Shown piece after piece: positions 47,041 to 59,643 of a DNA stretch of 64,000 nt. The stretch is taken from NCBI GenBank assembly GCA_019633425.1, contig WSUB01000016.1, forward strand, positions 310,001 through 374,000, given 5' to 3'. Position numbers and translations under genes: made by a program. Origin of the DNA: Tulasnella sp. 424. Its lineage: Eukaryota > Basidiomycota > Agaricomycetes > Cantharellales > Tulasnellaceae. The notes under the pieces were generated by a model. That model ran no database searches. It had not been told where the DNA came from and saw only the letters and a program-made list of their open reading frames with translations. Numbering within the stretch: position 1 is the first letter of the stretch; each line of letters starts with the position of its first letter.

Positions 47041-48158
47041 AGATCGAGAAGAGAGGGTCTTTAGCGTAACTGATTTCCCTGCCCACAACAAACAGTGCAC
47101 CGCTTGTCCTCAGGGTTCAGCCACCAGTCAGCCTCCAACGGTTTAAGCGCCACAACGCTTATTTAGGTCGCAGCCTCACCTCCCACAATTTAAAACTCAG
47201 ATATCAATCGCACATCGCCACGGCACGCTGCTCGTCATCACAGGAGGCGTATGACTGCTGCCCGGCAACCCCAAGAATAATAAATGTATAAAACGTTAAA
47301 TAATATATATAAAAGATATAAAGTAAACGGAGGCGATGCTGCGGAATAACCTCGACCTGGATGGGGATTTTCCTAGATCTGATTCCCAAGACAAATGCAG
47401 CCACGCCCATAAAGCGAAAATCATTTTTGTAAGCCGATGATCCCGAAGCACAGTCCAAGGAAAACGCCGAGGATACGTACACTGAACGACAGCTGCAGGG
47501 TAAAGGTAAAAGAAAGGACAATTGCAGGGGTCCAAAGGAAATAACCCGGGAATGCGCAGAAAGGGGAGATTAGCAATCTACATGAAGCAACTCTCAGTGG
47601 GAAATTCGGAACAACCGTTCCATCGAAACTTTCCCTCTCTATCAGTTGAACGGAGAACCGTCTCACCAGGCCCAACTTAGTCCCCGCATTGTGTTCAATA
47701 ACAGTACTCTGTCACAGCAGGGACCCTGCCCAGCAGGTAACTACGTCCATTATTGCGCAAAGGCGACCGCGAAGATGACGACGAAAAAAGGGGAGGAATT
47801 AACATATACGAAAACTTTGAAAACCAGCTACGACAACAAGTAGAAACAAAAACGAAAAGAAAGAAAAGAACAAAAAAAGGCATAAAACGAAAATCATTTT
47901 AGTCATTGGAACCCTTGGCGGAATGGCCCATACATAGATAGCCTCGTGAGTGAAGGGGGGGGGGGGGGAAGAGGACCATGCGGGATTCAACACCTAGACG
48001 GTGCCGCGTGTCGCAACACGTCGGCGTCGTCTCGATCACCGGGGCTTGAGGAGAATTAGAAGGCCATAAATAAATCCCCACCGGTACTGCCTTCCCTCTC
48101 GCCCCAAATCAGCCCAACCCTCCCATAATCCGTTATCCGTAACAGTCCGAAGAGTCAT
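47041..48158. other. intergenic between the two Zn2Cys6 genes
   Basis: No gene supported. Seen: an AT-rich run TAATATATATAAAAGATATAAAG near 47303-47325 split over several short repeats, a short direct repeat CATAAA(G/A)CGAAAATCATTTT at about 47410 and 47881, and a run of 14 G at about 47955-47968. The last ~110 bp next to 48158 are the conserved 3' flank of the upstream gene, also present after 32511. Confidence 0.5.
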
Positions 48159-51100
48159 TTAGACCAAAAGGAGGCTCCAGCCGAGGTCGTGCATCGTGTC
48201 GATCCAATCCACTATCCGCGAACCCATGAGTTGTTGATCCCTCTTCTTCCACACTTGGTACATGAGCTTCAAGCAACTGTCGGGCCCCACCGAATTTGTA
48301 CGTCAAGCAATTGAATGAACGCGGAGGAAGAAAAACGAGGTCAGCGGGTGTCGTCCCAACGCTAACACAAAAGTAGAACTCCGCTCCAACTCACCTTGAA
48401 GAGTTCCCCACAGCCTGCCCCTTGAAACCCAACTTCAACAGCCTTCCTTCCAAGTATGCTCGATGCTCTTTGTTATCAGTCATGCATCCCGCCAAGGTAA
48501 TGGGGAAAACAAGACTCCGATCGAAATCGCTAGCCTCGAGAACCTTGAACGCATCGACCGTAGCTTGCACGGCAACCTTGATGTCCTGCACGTCCGGATT
48601 GCAACCGCTCATGACCGTATGCAAGTACAGCTTCCCAGCCGCCCTAAACACATTCGACACCAACCGAACGGTCCGCGCTTGTCTCTCTTGTTCCATCTGA
48701 GCCTCGCTCATGCCGCCAAGATAGTCGTCGAACCCTGATCCGTTGTACTGAGGGCCGGTGAAACTCAGGATCTCGTCGATCTTGACACCCTTTTGCGCCA
48801 GGTTCATGATGTTCAACGTTCCCTTGTTTTCTTCTTCCCGACGCCAAGCGGCCAACGCAGCAGTTTCAGCGATTGCGAGCAAGACTTTCTCGTTGCAGCC
48901 CATAATGCGTTCCATCGCGGCTCCGCCTTGCCGTCCAAAGAGTTCCCGGTAGGTGTCGAGGAAGAATGGTTTTCTCCGCATCGTCACTGCCAAGAAAAAA
49001 AAAAAAGGCCCTAGTCAGCATCCGAATCGGGCTTGCCACTGCCATCAGACTACTACTCACCGCTTCCGATAACATCGAACCACGCGACCGTCTTGATAAT
49101 GAACTGGGTCTTCTTGTCCACAGTGGTGGTCATCGCACTGGACGTACCCTCCAATGTTGGTGACGAATTCCAAGATCTCATCCTGACAACTGGGTGTTGC
49201 GCGACGTACGCCTTGGCGATATCCAAATACTGATCCCACTCAGAGTTGGTGCCTCCCTCGAACAGCACTGCGGACACCATATGCAACGCCGCCATAGCAT
49301 CTCCGCTATCTAGCATGGACTGCTGTTTCTTCTGCGCCAACGCCGTCGAGACACGCTCCATGAATCCCTGTACCTCGGTCATCTCCTCGGACTGCGAGTC
49401 AGACGGCTCACCCCCACGGAGGCGAATCTTGTACAGAGATGTTAGGGTCAGCGTTCCGAACAAGGCGGCCTCCGAGTTCATCGCGAGATCGAACAGCTCG
49501 TCAGCAATCGACGAGTCCGTCGAATGGGCGATGTGGTATTGCAAGTTGCACAGATCGTTCTTGTACAAGTGCAGCAACTCCATCTGTCGTGCCGTGAACT
49601 GAAGGTGTTGGGTCCCAAATGTCGCAATATACATGGGCTGCGAATCGATTGGCGGTGGCGGCGCGATGGCCACTTGCACCTGTTGGAGAGCGGCGAGTAG
49701 GGTCAAGTTTGACGTGTTGCCATGGGTCACGATTGCGCCTGGTGCGTCGGCCAAGGTCTCGATGCCCAACATCGCCATCATCGAAGTGAAGGCACCGGGA
49801 CCCAAGGGTAGATTGTTTCCGACAGCAGGATTGCTTGCAGCCGAAACGAGCGCGCCGACAGAGTTGCCCTCGAGCTCGGCATCTTGGAACGTCTTGTCGA
49901 AAGAGTAGCTTTGACCAAACGAGCTGGCGCCCGGGATATACGGATTTGATGTGTAGGTTGTAATGTCGACCTGTGTTGAAGCACTAGTGCCGGCGCCTAT
50001 TAAGCGGTCGAAAGATCAAATGTGGCGGGGAAGTTCCGATTGAGGCGATGATATGTGGGAGAGGGACATCACCGAAGCCGCGCGCACGGTTGCAGGGGTA
50101 TTTTGGGTTTCAAATGTGCGCGAATATTGTCCGTATGTGTAATTGACGAGCATGCAAAGTGATATGGCACAGTGTGTGGATCAAGGCGTCCAAGACAATG
50201 AAAAAAGGCCAAAACGATAAAGAGAATGCGGGGTGGAACGAAGAAGAAAAGTACTAGTCAGTCACCCTTCCGCCGGGGGTACTGAGGGACGTGACGGGCT
50301 GGATTTCGACTGACTCAGCTGATGAGAGGGTGGCATAGGTTCTCCGTCGACGTCGGCCTGTTCTTCGGCAGACTCCCCCGATAGATGACTTATGCTGTCG
50401 CGACCTGAAGTCATTCCTGCACCCATCGGCGATCGGCCTTGGGGTGGATTCGGTGACCTGTATCCCGATTCTTAATGAAAGCATTAGTGACGTCATTGCA
50501 GGAGGGAAAAGCAGAATACCAACCGTTGTACGTAGTGCCGTTCGGGTTGTGCTCCATGGGTTGGAGGTACTGATCCGACGTCGGAGACGTTCCACCACTC
50601 CGTCCAATCGACATGGACAAAGGCGGGCCAGGGAGAGCAGCTGTACCATGCCTAGCGTCCACCATGGCTAGACGTGGACCGCTATAGAATGGGTCCGTCT
50701 TTGGTGGCGGAGGACCAGATGCGAAGCTGCTATTGAGACTAGTGCCTGGGCTTGGACCTCGATATCCAGCATGTCCGAATTGGGTATACCCGGCCAAAGC
50801 TCGACCAGCACTTGCCGCTCCGACTCCGGGGCCATAGATGAAGTGATGACCAGGGAAGGCTGGATAGCCCACGTTCGGTTCGTATGGAGGGCGAGGCAGG
50901 TTTCCGTTTGGCACTTGAGGGCGATAGGTCTCGCGATCCCTTTCTGCTTTGCGTAGGTCGCCGTCAACTCGCATGTCCCTTTCGTTGTCATATTCGTACG
51001 ACCGAGTGCGGAGATCAGACTGCGCATACGGATGAGGTGCATGGGCGTGATATGGTGGCTGTTGCGGCGGTGAGCCCATCTCATACGGATAACGAGGTCG

Positions 51101-52362
51101 ATATTGCGGCGGATCGTAGTTTGGTTGAGGGTAACCTGGAGGATGTCTTGAGAACGATGAAGCCCCTTCGTCTGGACTAGGATCACCTTCCGGTAACTCT
51201 TCTTCCCCGAACCCATCATCTGAACTCCCTTCAACGGCCGATTCAACGGGCGCGTGCTTCGCTTGACGGTTTTTCCCTTTCCTCGAAGAAGCAGAGGGCT
51301 GTGCTTCGTTATGGCTAGAGGCATTTGTACCGATAAGATCGGCAAAGGAAAGGAAAGACTGTCCGCCATACGAAGCCCCCGCGCCTCCTGCGGCCCCACC
51401 CGGTATGTCATTGGAGGGGGTCGAAGAAGGTTGGGGGGCTGCCGTCATGATAGAATGGAGAGGCGGGAGAGGCGAGGCATCGAGGGGTCCAGAGGAATGA
51501 TCGGACGACGGGGATGGGTGCCAGGAATGGGGAGGCGTCGACGAGAATTGGGTATGGACAATATGGGAAGGAGATTGTGTGAATTGGGGATGATTCGGCG
51601 TATTATGGAAAAAGAGTATCTGCTGACCAGGAGTAGCAGCAGCCGATGATCTCGCGCTGCCTTTGATCATGTTATTCGACGCCAGATGCACTTTGATGCG
51701 GCGTTGAATCTCTTTGACCACCTCCGGATTCTATCAAGCGCCCAGAGTGAGGGGGTAAAAAGCAGTATAAACAAGGACGATCACGCACTCGCAGAGCCTC
51801 TGGACGCTTAGCGCCTGTCCAAGAAAGATGACATGGTTAGAAATCAACGCAGAGAAAGAACGGCTGTCAGCCAGCTGAAGAGAACTTACCCCATCCCAGA
51901 CACCCAATCCGCAAGCGGACTTGTAAAGAGTCAGAAACAAAGACATCGCTTGAAGGAGCGCCCCTATCAACTTACCGCAAGTTTGGCAAGAGTCGTCGAC
52001 ACGCTGAAGATCACATTTCTGGGCAACACGAAATCGGTGGAGTGAGAACCCTGCAAAGAGTCACGGCAGCCGGGCAAAATGAGCCGTACCTTGCGCCTAC
52101 CGACGGGATAGTAATGACGTCCCAGTAAACGTTAGCCACTCGGCGCTTAGTGATGCCACATCCTGAATGCCAAAGTTACGAACCTAATCCTGCACGTCAT
52201 GCATCCTGCCTTGGAACGGGTGGCCGTCTTGCCGAGGCCGTTTGACGTTATGTCAGAGTGTAGTGGAGGTTCGACGGGCATCTGTCCGAGGATTTGCTGC
52301 TTAGCATCGCTTGGTCGTTTGGCGGTGTGCTTCATAGCACCGGAAGGAGCCGATGCGGTCAT
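48159..52362 (-). CDS. Zn2Cys6 transcription factor (gene 2, intact parent of the plus-strand fragments)
   Basis: DNA-binding regulator with the same layout as its neighbour. Exon 1 (52362-52184) ends in KAGCMTCRI; the 7-nt exon 52096-52090 adds RRK; the next gives KCDLQRVDDSCQTC and then VRLRIGCLGWG, completing six Cys. After GAKRPEALRNPEVVKEIQ comes a long Pro/Ser/Tyr-rich linker (51721-50270; QPNYDPPQYRPRYPYEMG). An intron of about 260 nt leads to VDITTYTSNPYIPG and the fungal-specific transcription factor domain (from 49970 to the stop at 48159-48161), with introns after WFDVIGS and VGNSSR. The frame is open throughout, unlike the plus-strand copy. Function and targets are unknown. Confidence 0.85.
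52090..52096 (-). other. 7-nt microexon in zinc-cluster coding sequence (intact gene)
   Basis: GCGCAAG flanked by GTAG and GTACGG on the minus strand. It supplies the Arg-Arg-Lys between the second and third cysteines of the cluster. Leaving it out would break the frame and the conserved spacing. Confidence 0.75.
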
Positions 52363-53914
52363 TAGAGGTGACGTTGGGACGCGAGCGCGAATGAAGGAAG
52401 GGCGGCTAGTGTGGTGGTGTGCCTGTAGTTAGGGGATGAGAGGGACGAACGGGAGGGAACGGGGACGCGAGTTGCTGTATGTGGTGGAGGGGAATCAAAG
52501 GCACTGGTGGGTTATTGAACAATTGCTGTGGTTTTCTTATTTTCCTGGTTGGAATGTGGACGAGGTGGCTGTTTTCGGCGCTTGGGCAAGAAGGGGTGCG
52601 GTGGTTTTCGATTTCTACGGAGCCTCCTCCCTGGGCGCTCGTTCTGATCGGGCTTGGTTGCACAGATGCCTGGAAGGTCCTAACGACTAATCTATGGCAG
52701 AACAGTAATTTAAGTCAGTAGATGTTCGAACATGATGATAGAAATTCTAGGCTAGTCGACGGGATTAACGGGGGAGGGAAATTTATTCCCTGCGAAGGTG
52801 TTGAAGGTACGCGAAACGGATTCGATGAAGAACCAGCGTGCATCACTTACCACCAAAAGGACTTTAGGCTGACGATAGAAAGGGTAGAGATGGGTATTGA
52901 GTGGGTGAAAGAGGGTGCAAGAGGTGACTTTCGCTCACAAGACAAGAGGCTAAAAGAACAAGCGTGGAGGAGAGTCAGTCCTTGGATCATCCAGATAGAG
53001 ATGCTCATATAGTAACAAGGGAAGATTTTACCTTTTCACAACCAGATATGCTGGTATCACTGACGTCGATTCAGCCGGTGTGGCCTAGACGGGGCCGGAA
53101 TGAGGAAAGGGAGGGATAGGCGCCGGAGTCGGTCAGTTCAGTCCACAACCGCCTTCTGCCGACCAACTTACGAACGATATTCGGGGGTTTATTCGCTCGT
53201 AACTCGTAACAGTGAATACAGGTGAGAAAAGATGCTGGTATTGCTATGCTGGTTTGTTGGCAAAATGGGCTGGTTTGAGGCCACAGTGGTCGTCGGAAGG
53301 AGGGAGAGCAGCTACCCGTGGGTAGAAATTCAAGGGGGGAGGGTCGCTGGCAAAAAGCGTGTTCAGGACTACCTGAAAGCTATGCAACGATGGATTCGAA
53401 TGTCGCTGTCTAGCTATCCCGCACCACTAATGACGATGATGAGCCACTATTCGGTGAAGCAGTGAATGTTTTTCGTCGCTGTCGATATGAACCGGCATAA
53501 GCGCCATTCCGCGCGCTTGTTCCAACAGCCGCCAACGTTCCTCTCCCGGTAGGCATCCATCCTCCCACAGCATTACACATCCATCGTTGTTTGCTTCATT
53601 CGCCTAAGACGGTTCGAACCATATTTCTTAATGCCTATCATTACAACGTGTTGGTCTTCTCTTCTCATCCAGTTTTTGGGATGCCTCGTGTTGTCTGAGT
53701 TCAGGTCTCCAGGGAGCGTCCGCGCGGCAAGTGGGAGTTGACGCCCAACGTGTCCCGCAATCTCCGTCCAGCCTCAACCCTGAATGTCGATAATTGATCG
53801 CCGGTTCACACAATCCGGCCATTCCGGTTACCCGCTGCCTCTGACTCGCTTTCTTGACTTCAGTCTTAATGTCATTTGACCAACAGATCCACAAAAGATA
53901 AAAGTAGTACTCGA
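52363..53914. other. intergenic, upstream of Zn2Cys6 gene 2
   Basis: About 1.55 kb with no supported gene. The first ~300 bp should be the promoter of the minus-strand regulator gene. An open frame at 52722-53012 has no recognisable features or codon pattern and was not accepted. Confidence 0.5.
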
Positions 53915-54566
53915 TTAGGCAACAGCATTGAGCTCGTTCAACAACTTCTGCGATTCCGCATCGCCGCCCTTGGTCAGGGTCTGAATTACGTGCACATGGT
54001 CCAAAGAAGTCAGCGGTCACAAGTTCTCCGATTAAGATATCACTGGATATACGCACGGCTACGAGTAGCTCGACATACTCTTCCTTAGCTTTTTCCTGCG
54101 ACGTGCCTTTAAGTGAATCCCAGGCATCCCTGCAAATGGGGATGTCGATTAGGCGAGCGTTCATCCACGGGAATCGCACTCACCACTTCGCTTTGCCGGT
54201 AAAGTCCATCAGGCCAGGCCGAGTCGTGTTAACATCTCCAACCGTTGCTGTGGAAGAAAGGGAATGGTGCGTTTCAAATGGGCAGCGTTAACCCGATGAG
54301 ACGGAAGGGTTGCCCACCTTGCTTGTAATACTTGTAGAACTGGGAACAGGTTGGGTCAATTATACATCAACCGGCCCCTCCTGAAGTGCATGTACCTTCA
54401 ATTTATCGTCATTGCTGAGTTGCACTGGCCCGTCCTTTGGGAGGCCCTGTGAATGTTGGGATGACACCATAGGGGCATCTGTGAGTGCCCAACATCTCCA
54501 TCGGGAATCAGCCAAGATACGAACCTGAACGATGGCAACGGCCTTTTCAAACTTTGCGTTGGACAT
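53915..54566 (-). CDS. ACB1: acyl-CoA-binding protein
   Basis: Small cytosolic carrier of long-chain acyl-CoA esters. Six exons (54566-54525, 54446-54396, 54339-54318, 54247-54184, 54129-54057, 53980-53915) give 105 aa, close to the usual ~90-100. Family marks: the KFYKYYKQATVGD helix-2 motif, ending with Lys and Tyr of the CoA-binding site, then [21 protein letters not shown] and a helix [11 protein letters not shown]. One exon is only 22 nt. The last exon adds a Lys/Gly then Leu-rich tail ([10 protein letters not shown]) beyond the core domain. Confidence 0.93.
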
Positions 54567-55711
54567 TTTAAAAGGGATGCGTAAGGAAGAGGTGTCAAAG
54601 TGCTATGTGGTAGCAAAGACTTTGAGAGGGGGTGCGCGGCGGCGATGACTTGACCGGCCTCCGCCCAGTGATCTGTATCCATCGATATCGGATCTTCGCT
54701 TCTCCGGATACGACTGAATTGACGAGTTTTCATATGTTCTTTTTCCTTCTTGCGTGTCATTATTGCCTCATAGCAAGGAGTTCACAGCCACCGGGAATTA
54801 GTGCATACGAAGACCGTTGACGGTGGCCGCTGCAGTGGCTATCCGCCCATGCTGGGCTTAGCTGTCGGTAACAGATACCAATAACACCAATAGTTGCACA
54901 GCGAGCAAATCCACCACGATGCACAGAGTCAACATCGACGATTCGGATGACAATTAGTTGGGTTTACGACAAATGCCAATTCGACATACCTTGCGAAGAT
55001 TCGAGCTCAAGTAGGATACAAAAGCCCAATAAGGTAACCAACGCCAAACTATCTGCGTGACGAAGGCTGTCCTCTGTCTAACACGAAAGCTGGATTCACG
55101 AGTTTTGGCCGAATACGGCGCTTATCGAGAGACCGACTGTTGGCACCCGGGCACCGTCAACGGAAAGATGAACTCTTAGCACATCATCTATCACCAAAAC
55201 AATCCAGCAAGCATGTAAGTTTCTCTTGCAAGCATTGAATGCATGGTCTTTAACGGTGCGTAGTTATCGGTTTAGACGTTGAAGGGTCTGCGAAGGATGC
55301 ACCCTGATCGTCAGCCTCAGCGCCTATCCGTGGACCTCTTCCAGCGCCTCCCGACCCCGACTTCCCGCGGAGGTCTCCGAAGGTGCAAGGCGTTACCATA
55401 GGGGGGACTTGAACTTATGTAGAACTCATTAAATATTGATCCTCTATCTTCCTCGCTACTTCTAAAGACAATTCCGAAAACCTCCTGACCCATGCTTAGA
55501 GTCAGCGGTTGCCCAATTGAATGAGTCGATTGCACAAGTTCAACTCGGTAAAGCACTAGTTTTGATCACTGTTAGAATTTTGGCGTCGTTTTCAAGGTTC
55601 CTCAGTTGCCATAGCTCGGGACGTGGGAGCCAAAATATCATTGTGGACAAACACGCCAGACCGGGACACGGCTTGTCCTGTTACCACTCTCGGACGCTAT
55701 TTCGATACTCC
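54567..55711. other. divergent intergenic region
   Basis: 1.1 kb between the starts of the acyl-CoA-binding protein gene (-) and an F-box gene (+). It should contain both promoters. I see no further gene, tRNA or repeat. Confidence 0.5.
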
Positions 55712-57319
55712 ATGTCCCCTAACCTTCCGGTCGATGTCTTGCTGCTCATCTGCCGATTTATCTGCGTATCAGATTTGCCTTCCTTTTTCCAGGTACGCGC
55801 CGCTTTCATGCACGTCGTGGATGTTTTTTTATGCCGAATCGATCTACCCTGACAGACATGTAAGACAACTTCCCAGCTGTTGTCCCAGCGGTCATTATGG
55901 ATCGATAAACTACTTCAACAGATGGAAGAGTTCGGAGTTATAGAATCGACCTACGACGTTCCCGCAATGACTACCGACGAGCTCCGAGTCGCCGTCTTTA
56001 GACCATGGAGATTCGCTAACGACATGCGGCTTGGTCGTTGGGAAAGTCTAAAGCTCACCAAGCTAGCTCCATCTGGAGGGACCTACGTGAGGGAGGCCCA
56101 GATCCTTCCTGGAGGTAGATGGTTGGTGACCCTCGTGGATGATGACTCTTCCATGGAACGGTCAATTCAGGTATACGACATGGCCTCTCGACAGGATGAA
56201 ATCTATGTTGCCACTTCTATCACTACATCTTCGAGCGTATTCGGCATGAAGGTCCGGCCGAAAAACGAATCCGGAGCCCAACCCGGAGCTCTGATATTTC
56301 TTATTGACTGGCAGGTGGAGTCGCACACGTAAGCTACCGATGGCGTCGAACATAACAAGGCCAGTCGACTCATCAGTCGTTGCACAGTGAATATAATGGA
56401 AAGCTTCAGGTATTCTCCTTCGATGCAAGGAACGGCATGAAGCCAAGCCTTGTCCTCCACAAAGAACAAGAGACTGCCTTCAGGGTGTACGGCTCCGAGG
56501 AGTGTCACTCAGCTGGCTCAACTGTAGTATACTCGAGAGATGAAAACCTTTTAATTTGGTACTGGAGAGAAGACGAGTGGGTATGGGTGGCTAGAGATGG
56601 GGGCATGCTAGGCGTAGGTTCTCCGCCCTGCAAATGAAGCTAGTGGGTGCTGACGCAAGGACCCGTAGGTTTACCCAGTCGCGATAAACAATGATATCAT
56701 TTTCTTGATGGATTTTTATGCACGCCAGCTCTTTGCGATTGATCTTAAGAGCGTGCAACGGGGAGTCGGCCCCATCCGCGAACCACCATCAGGGGCTTCA
56801 CGCGACTACACGATCGCTGGACAATGGGACATCCCTTTCAATGATGGAACCGGTTGTTACCACGGCTTGGCCAGAGTTGTGCGGTCGTGGCTCGTTGGAA
56901 GTCAGCGTTGGGCCTTGCGTTGCTGGAACGACACGGTGTTCGTTGATGTGGAGTCTTCCACTGGGGATCAGGCCGTCAAAATAACCTTCCATCGCTACTC
57001 CGGGAGCAATGGCGGTATAGAGACGAGGGAAATTTGGAAGAAGCTTGAATTTAGCACCATCCAGCCAAGCCATCGCCTTGTTACACTGCTCGGAGGAAGA
57101 GGCCGGTTGGAGGTTCTCGCAACAGCCGACCAGCATCAGGAGCTCCGACAGCATCGACTGCTTCCGAACGAGGAGCTTCCAGACCTTACCTATGCCATTG
57201 GCGGAAACGGGCTCGCTTGTCCTTTATCTGGGACGATGGGACTTGTATTGGGCGAGCGAGGGCGAGTTTTTTTGTGGACTTATGGTCGACCACTGTCAGC
57301 TGAAGCACGGGTATCGTAA
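55712..57319 (+). CDS. F-box protein, probable beta-propeller C terminus
   Basis: Probable SCF adaptor. Exons 55712-55792, 55856-56328, 56388-56613 and 56669-57319 give 476 aa. The F-box is at the very N terminus (MSPNLPVDVLLLICRFI, then LPSFFQTCKTTSQLLSQRSLW). The rest is made of short strands with loosely spaced Trp/Asp words (EAQILPGGRWLVTLVDD, IQVYDMASRQDE, VYSRDENLLIWYWREDEW, RWALRCWNDTVFVD), as in degenerate propellers of agaricomycete F-box proteins; repeats were not counted. No target can be named. Confidence 0.75.
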
Positions 57320-57817
57320 TTAGAGTGGATGACGAGGGGTAGGCCCGGGAAGAGCGTGGTATTCCAACTGTTTAGTTTTGATAGATATCTCCAGCTCATT
57401 TTCTCTCACTGCTCAGTGCTGCTCGTGCTTGGTATTAGTGATGTCAGGTCCTCTTGTGCTCGCTAAGTAGAATCACTGCTAGTGGCTTTCCTTGATCACA
57501 AAAGGCATAAAAGCGCTCTATGTAATAGGTGCCCCGTCTGTTCGCCTACCCGTAGGGCCCCGAATTGAATTCCTGGTAGCTAACAAGAGGGAACAGTATC
57601 CTCAATAGCGCCTCTGATGGCGACTCAGACGCTTATGGTACTGATATTGACGGGCGAATAGTGCCCATCGGTGAATGGTGGGTGCGTACTCTCATTCCCG
57701 GTTGTTCGGGACGAAAGGGGAAGCTAACATCGACGTGGGAGAGGTTCGCTCATTCCAAGGCCTGTCGAGGTGCTCAGTCCGCAACTTAATTCGTTTTACT
57801 GAACCCACGCAGGCTCC
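57320..57817. other. intergenic, F-box gene to polyphosphatase gene
   Basis: About 500 bp in tandem orientation; presumed terminator and promoter. Nothing else recognised. Confidence 0.5.
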
Positions 57818-59463
57818 ATGCCGCGAAACAACGAATACCTCCCGGCAGCCACCACTCCCCTAGATCCTGAGGGCGAACAACCAGAAAGCTCGATGGCCAA
57901 CCGACAATGGCGACCAAGCCCCTTGCGAAGCATTTCTCCACCAGCTATTATCACGATATTTCTTGTGGTTATTCTGTGGTTAGGAGCGTCGAACGATTAT
58001 TCTCTGGGTAGTCTGTCCGCAAGCTCCTTCCTGGGAGAGCCAAAGACACTGGAAGAGGAGTTGAGCGTCGAGGCATCAAGTATGGTTTCTTTTCATTGGG
58101 CTTCAACCCCCTTTATTTTGTGAAGAGCGCGCACTCATTCCTTCGGCTTAACAGAGAAGAAGCTGGACTTCTCGCAATACGTCGGGTTATGGACCATCAC
58201 TGGAGACGAAATACCAATAGATGATCCCGAACGTCGATTGATTATCGTCGGAGATGTCCATGGAATGGACAATGAACTAGAGTACGCCCAGCGCGTTAAT
58301 GTCTTCGAGAATGGAGGTTAAATGCACCTTTCCCTCTTAGCAATCTTCTCAAGAAAGTCAGATACTCTCCCGGGAACGACCGTCTCATCCATCTAGGAGA
58401 CATCATAACCAAAGGATCGCATAGCCGGCGCGTCTTGACTCGGCTTGCCGCCCAGAATGTTACAGGAGTTAGAGGGAACCACGACCAGAAAGTCATCGAA
58501 TGGAGAGGTTTCATAGACTATGTCAAGTCCCAGAAAGGCGGCAGAAAATGGTTCGAGGAGCTAGAAGCCATGGATCTCACACCAAAGGAATTCGACAGGC
58601 TACCTAAGAGAAAGAAGAAATACTCTATACCCGACGGTTGGCAATGGGGCAGCGAACATTGGGACGTTGCCAGGTAGAGTTAAACTTAACGGGAATATAA
58701 CCGCAGATGTCGCTGATTTCATTTTGCCAATCTTGCAGGAAAATGTCGCAATCGGAATACGACTACCTCCGCACCCTCCCCTTAGCCATCCACCTTCCAA
58801 GCTTACACACGTTTCTCGTTCACGCGGGGATGCTCCCCTACGACCCCACCCACTCCATTAGAAACAAGAAGCAACCGCTATCTCATCTCCCTGATGTCTC
58901 GCCCGCTTCTCCTCAAGACATCGAAATCGTCCGAGCTGCGCAAGAAGTTTCGATCCTTAACGAGGTTCCACAGAATAGAAAGCCGTTCACGCTGTTGAAC
59001 GTTCGCGACGTGACCCGCAAGGGTAAAGTCAGTCGAAAGAGCGGAGACGGTCAGCCATGGGCAGATATGTGGAATGAGGTGCAACGTCTATGCAAAGGGT
59101 TCTCCGCGGAATTAGCAGACGACGAGCCGGAAGAGCTCAAGCGAAAGAAGTATCTCCCCTGGTAAGTGTCTGTGCTACTGTTGAAACGGTGTCTTTGGAG
59201 GATTGATCGACCCTGCCCCGCTCATCAGTTATCCGACAACCGTGATCTACGGCCATGCTGCGAAACGTGGTCTTGACCTCAAACGCTGGACGAAAGGCAT
59301 CGACACGGGATGCGTCTATGGTCGTCGCCTGACTGCGCTAGTCTTTGGTGATCGGAAGCATAAAGATATAGATGATTCAGGAGACGAGGAAGAGCTAGAA
59401 GAAGTTCGCTTCGGGGATAGCAGCAAAGCACGTGTGGTCAGCGTAAAGTGCCGAGCCCCATAA
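57818..59463 (+). CDS. PPN2: membrane-anchored metallophosphatase, Ppn2-type endopolyphosphatase
   Basis: Calcineurin-like (PPP superfamily) enzyme. Exons 57818-58079, 58155-58281, 58341-58673, 58739-59161 and 59229-59463 give 459 aa. One hydrophobic segment near residues 44-60 (IITIFLVVILWLGA) after a short N-terminal tail suggests a type II membrane protein. Metal-site motifs are all present: IIVGDVHG, HLGDIITKG, VRGNHD, FLVHAGML and YGHAAKRGLD. This set and the membrane anchor match yeast Ppn2, the zinc-dependent vacuolar endopolyphosphatase; a related phosphatase with another substrate cannot be excluded. It may act on the polymer made by the VTC complex, a subunit type of which is coded at 10.2-11.0 kb. 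Confidence 0.85.
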
Positions 59464-59643
59464 CAGACCGTTTTCAACCATCGCTTTCTTGCACAATTAT
59501 TTATCATTCATGTAAATTATGAGTCGCCGAGCACGCAGTAGCTTTCTTTACAGTACATGCCCATTTATAATCAGATGTCTTGACTATGTAGTAGTGAACC
59601 TCGAGAGACAACAGATCCATTCCCAAGTCGCTTGTCTTCTTCC

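Noticed and set aside
52722..53012. Open frame of 96 codons upstream of regulator gene 2
   Set aside because: No recognisable features, no intron signals and no copy elsewhere.
53081..53110. tRNA-like start GTGTGGCCTAGACGG
   Set aside because: No matching acceptor stem, anticodon arm or T-loop follows at the right distance.
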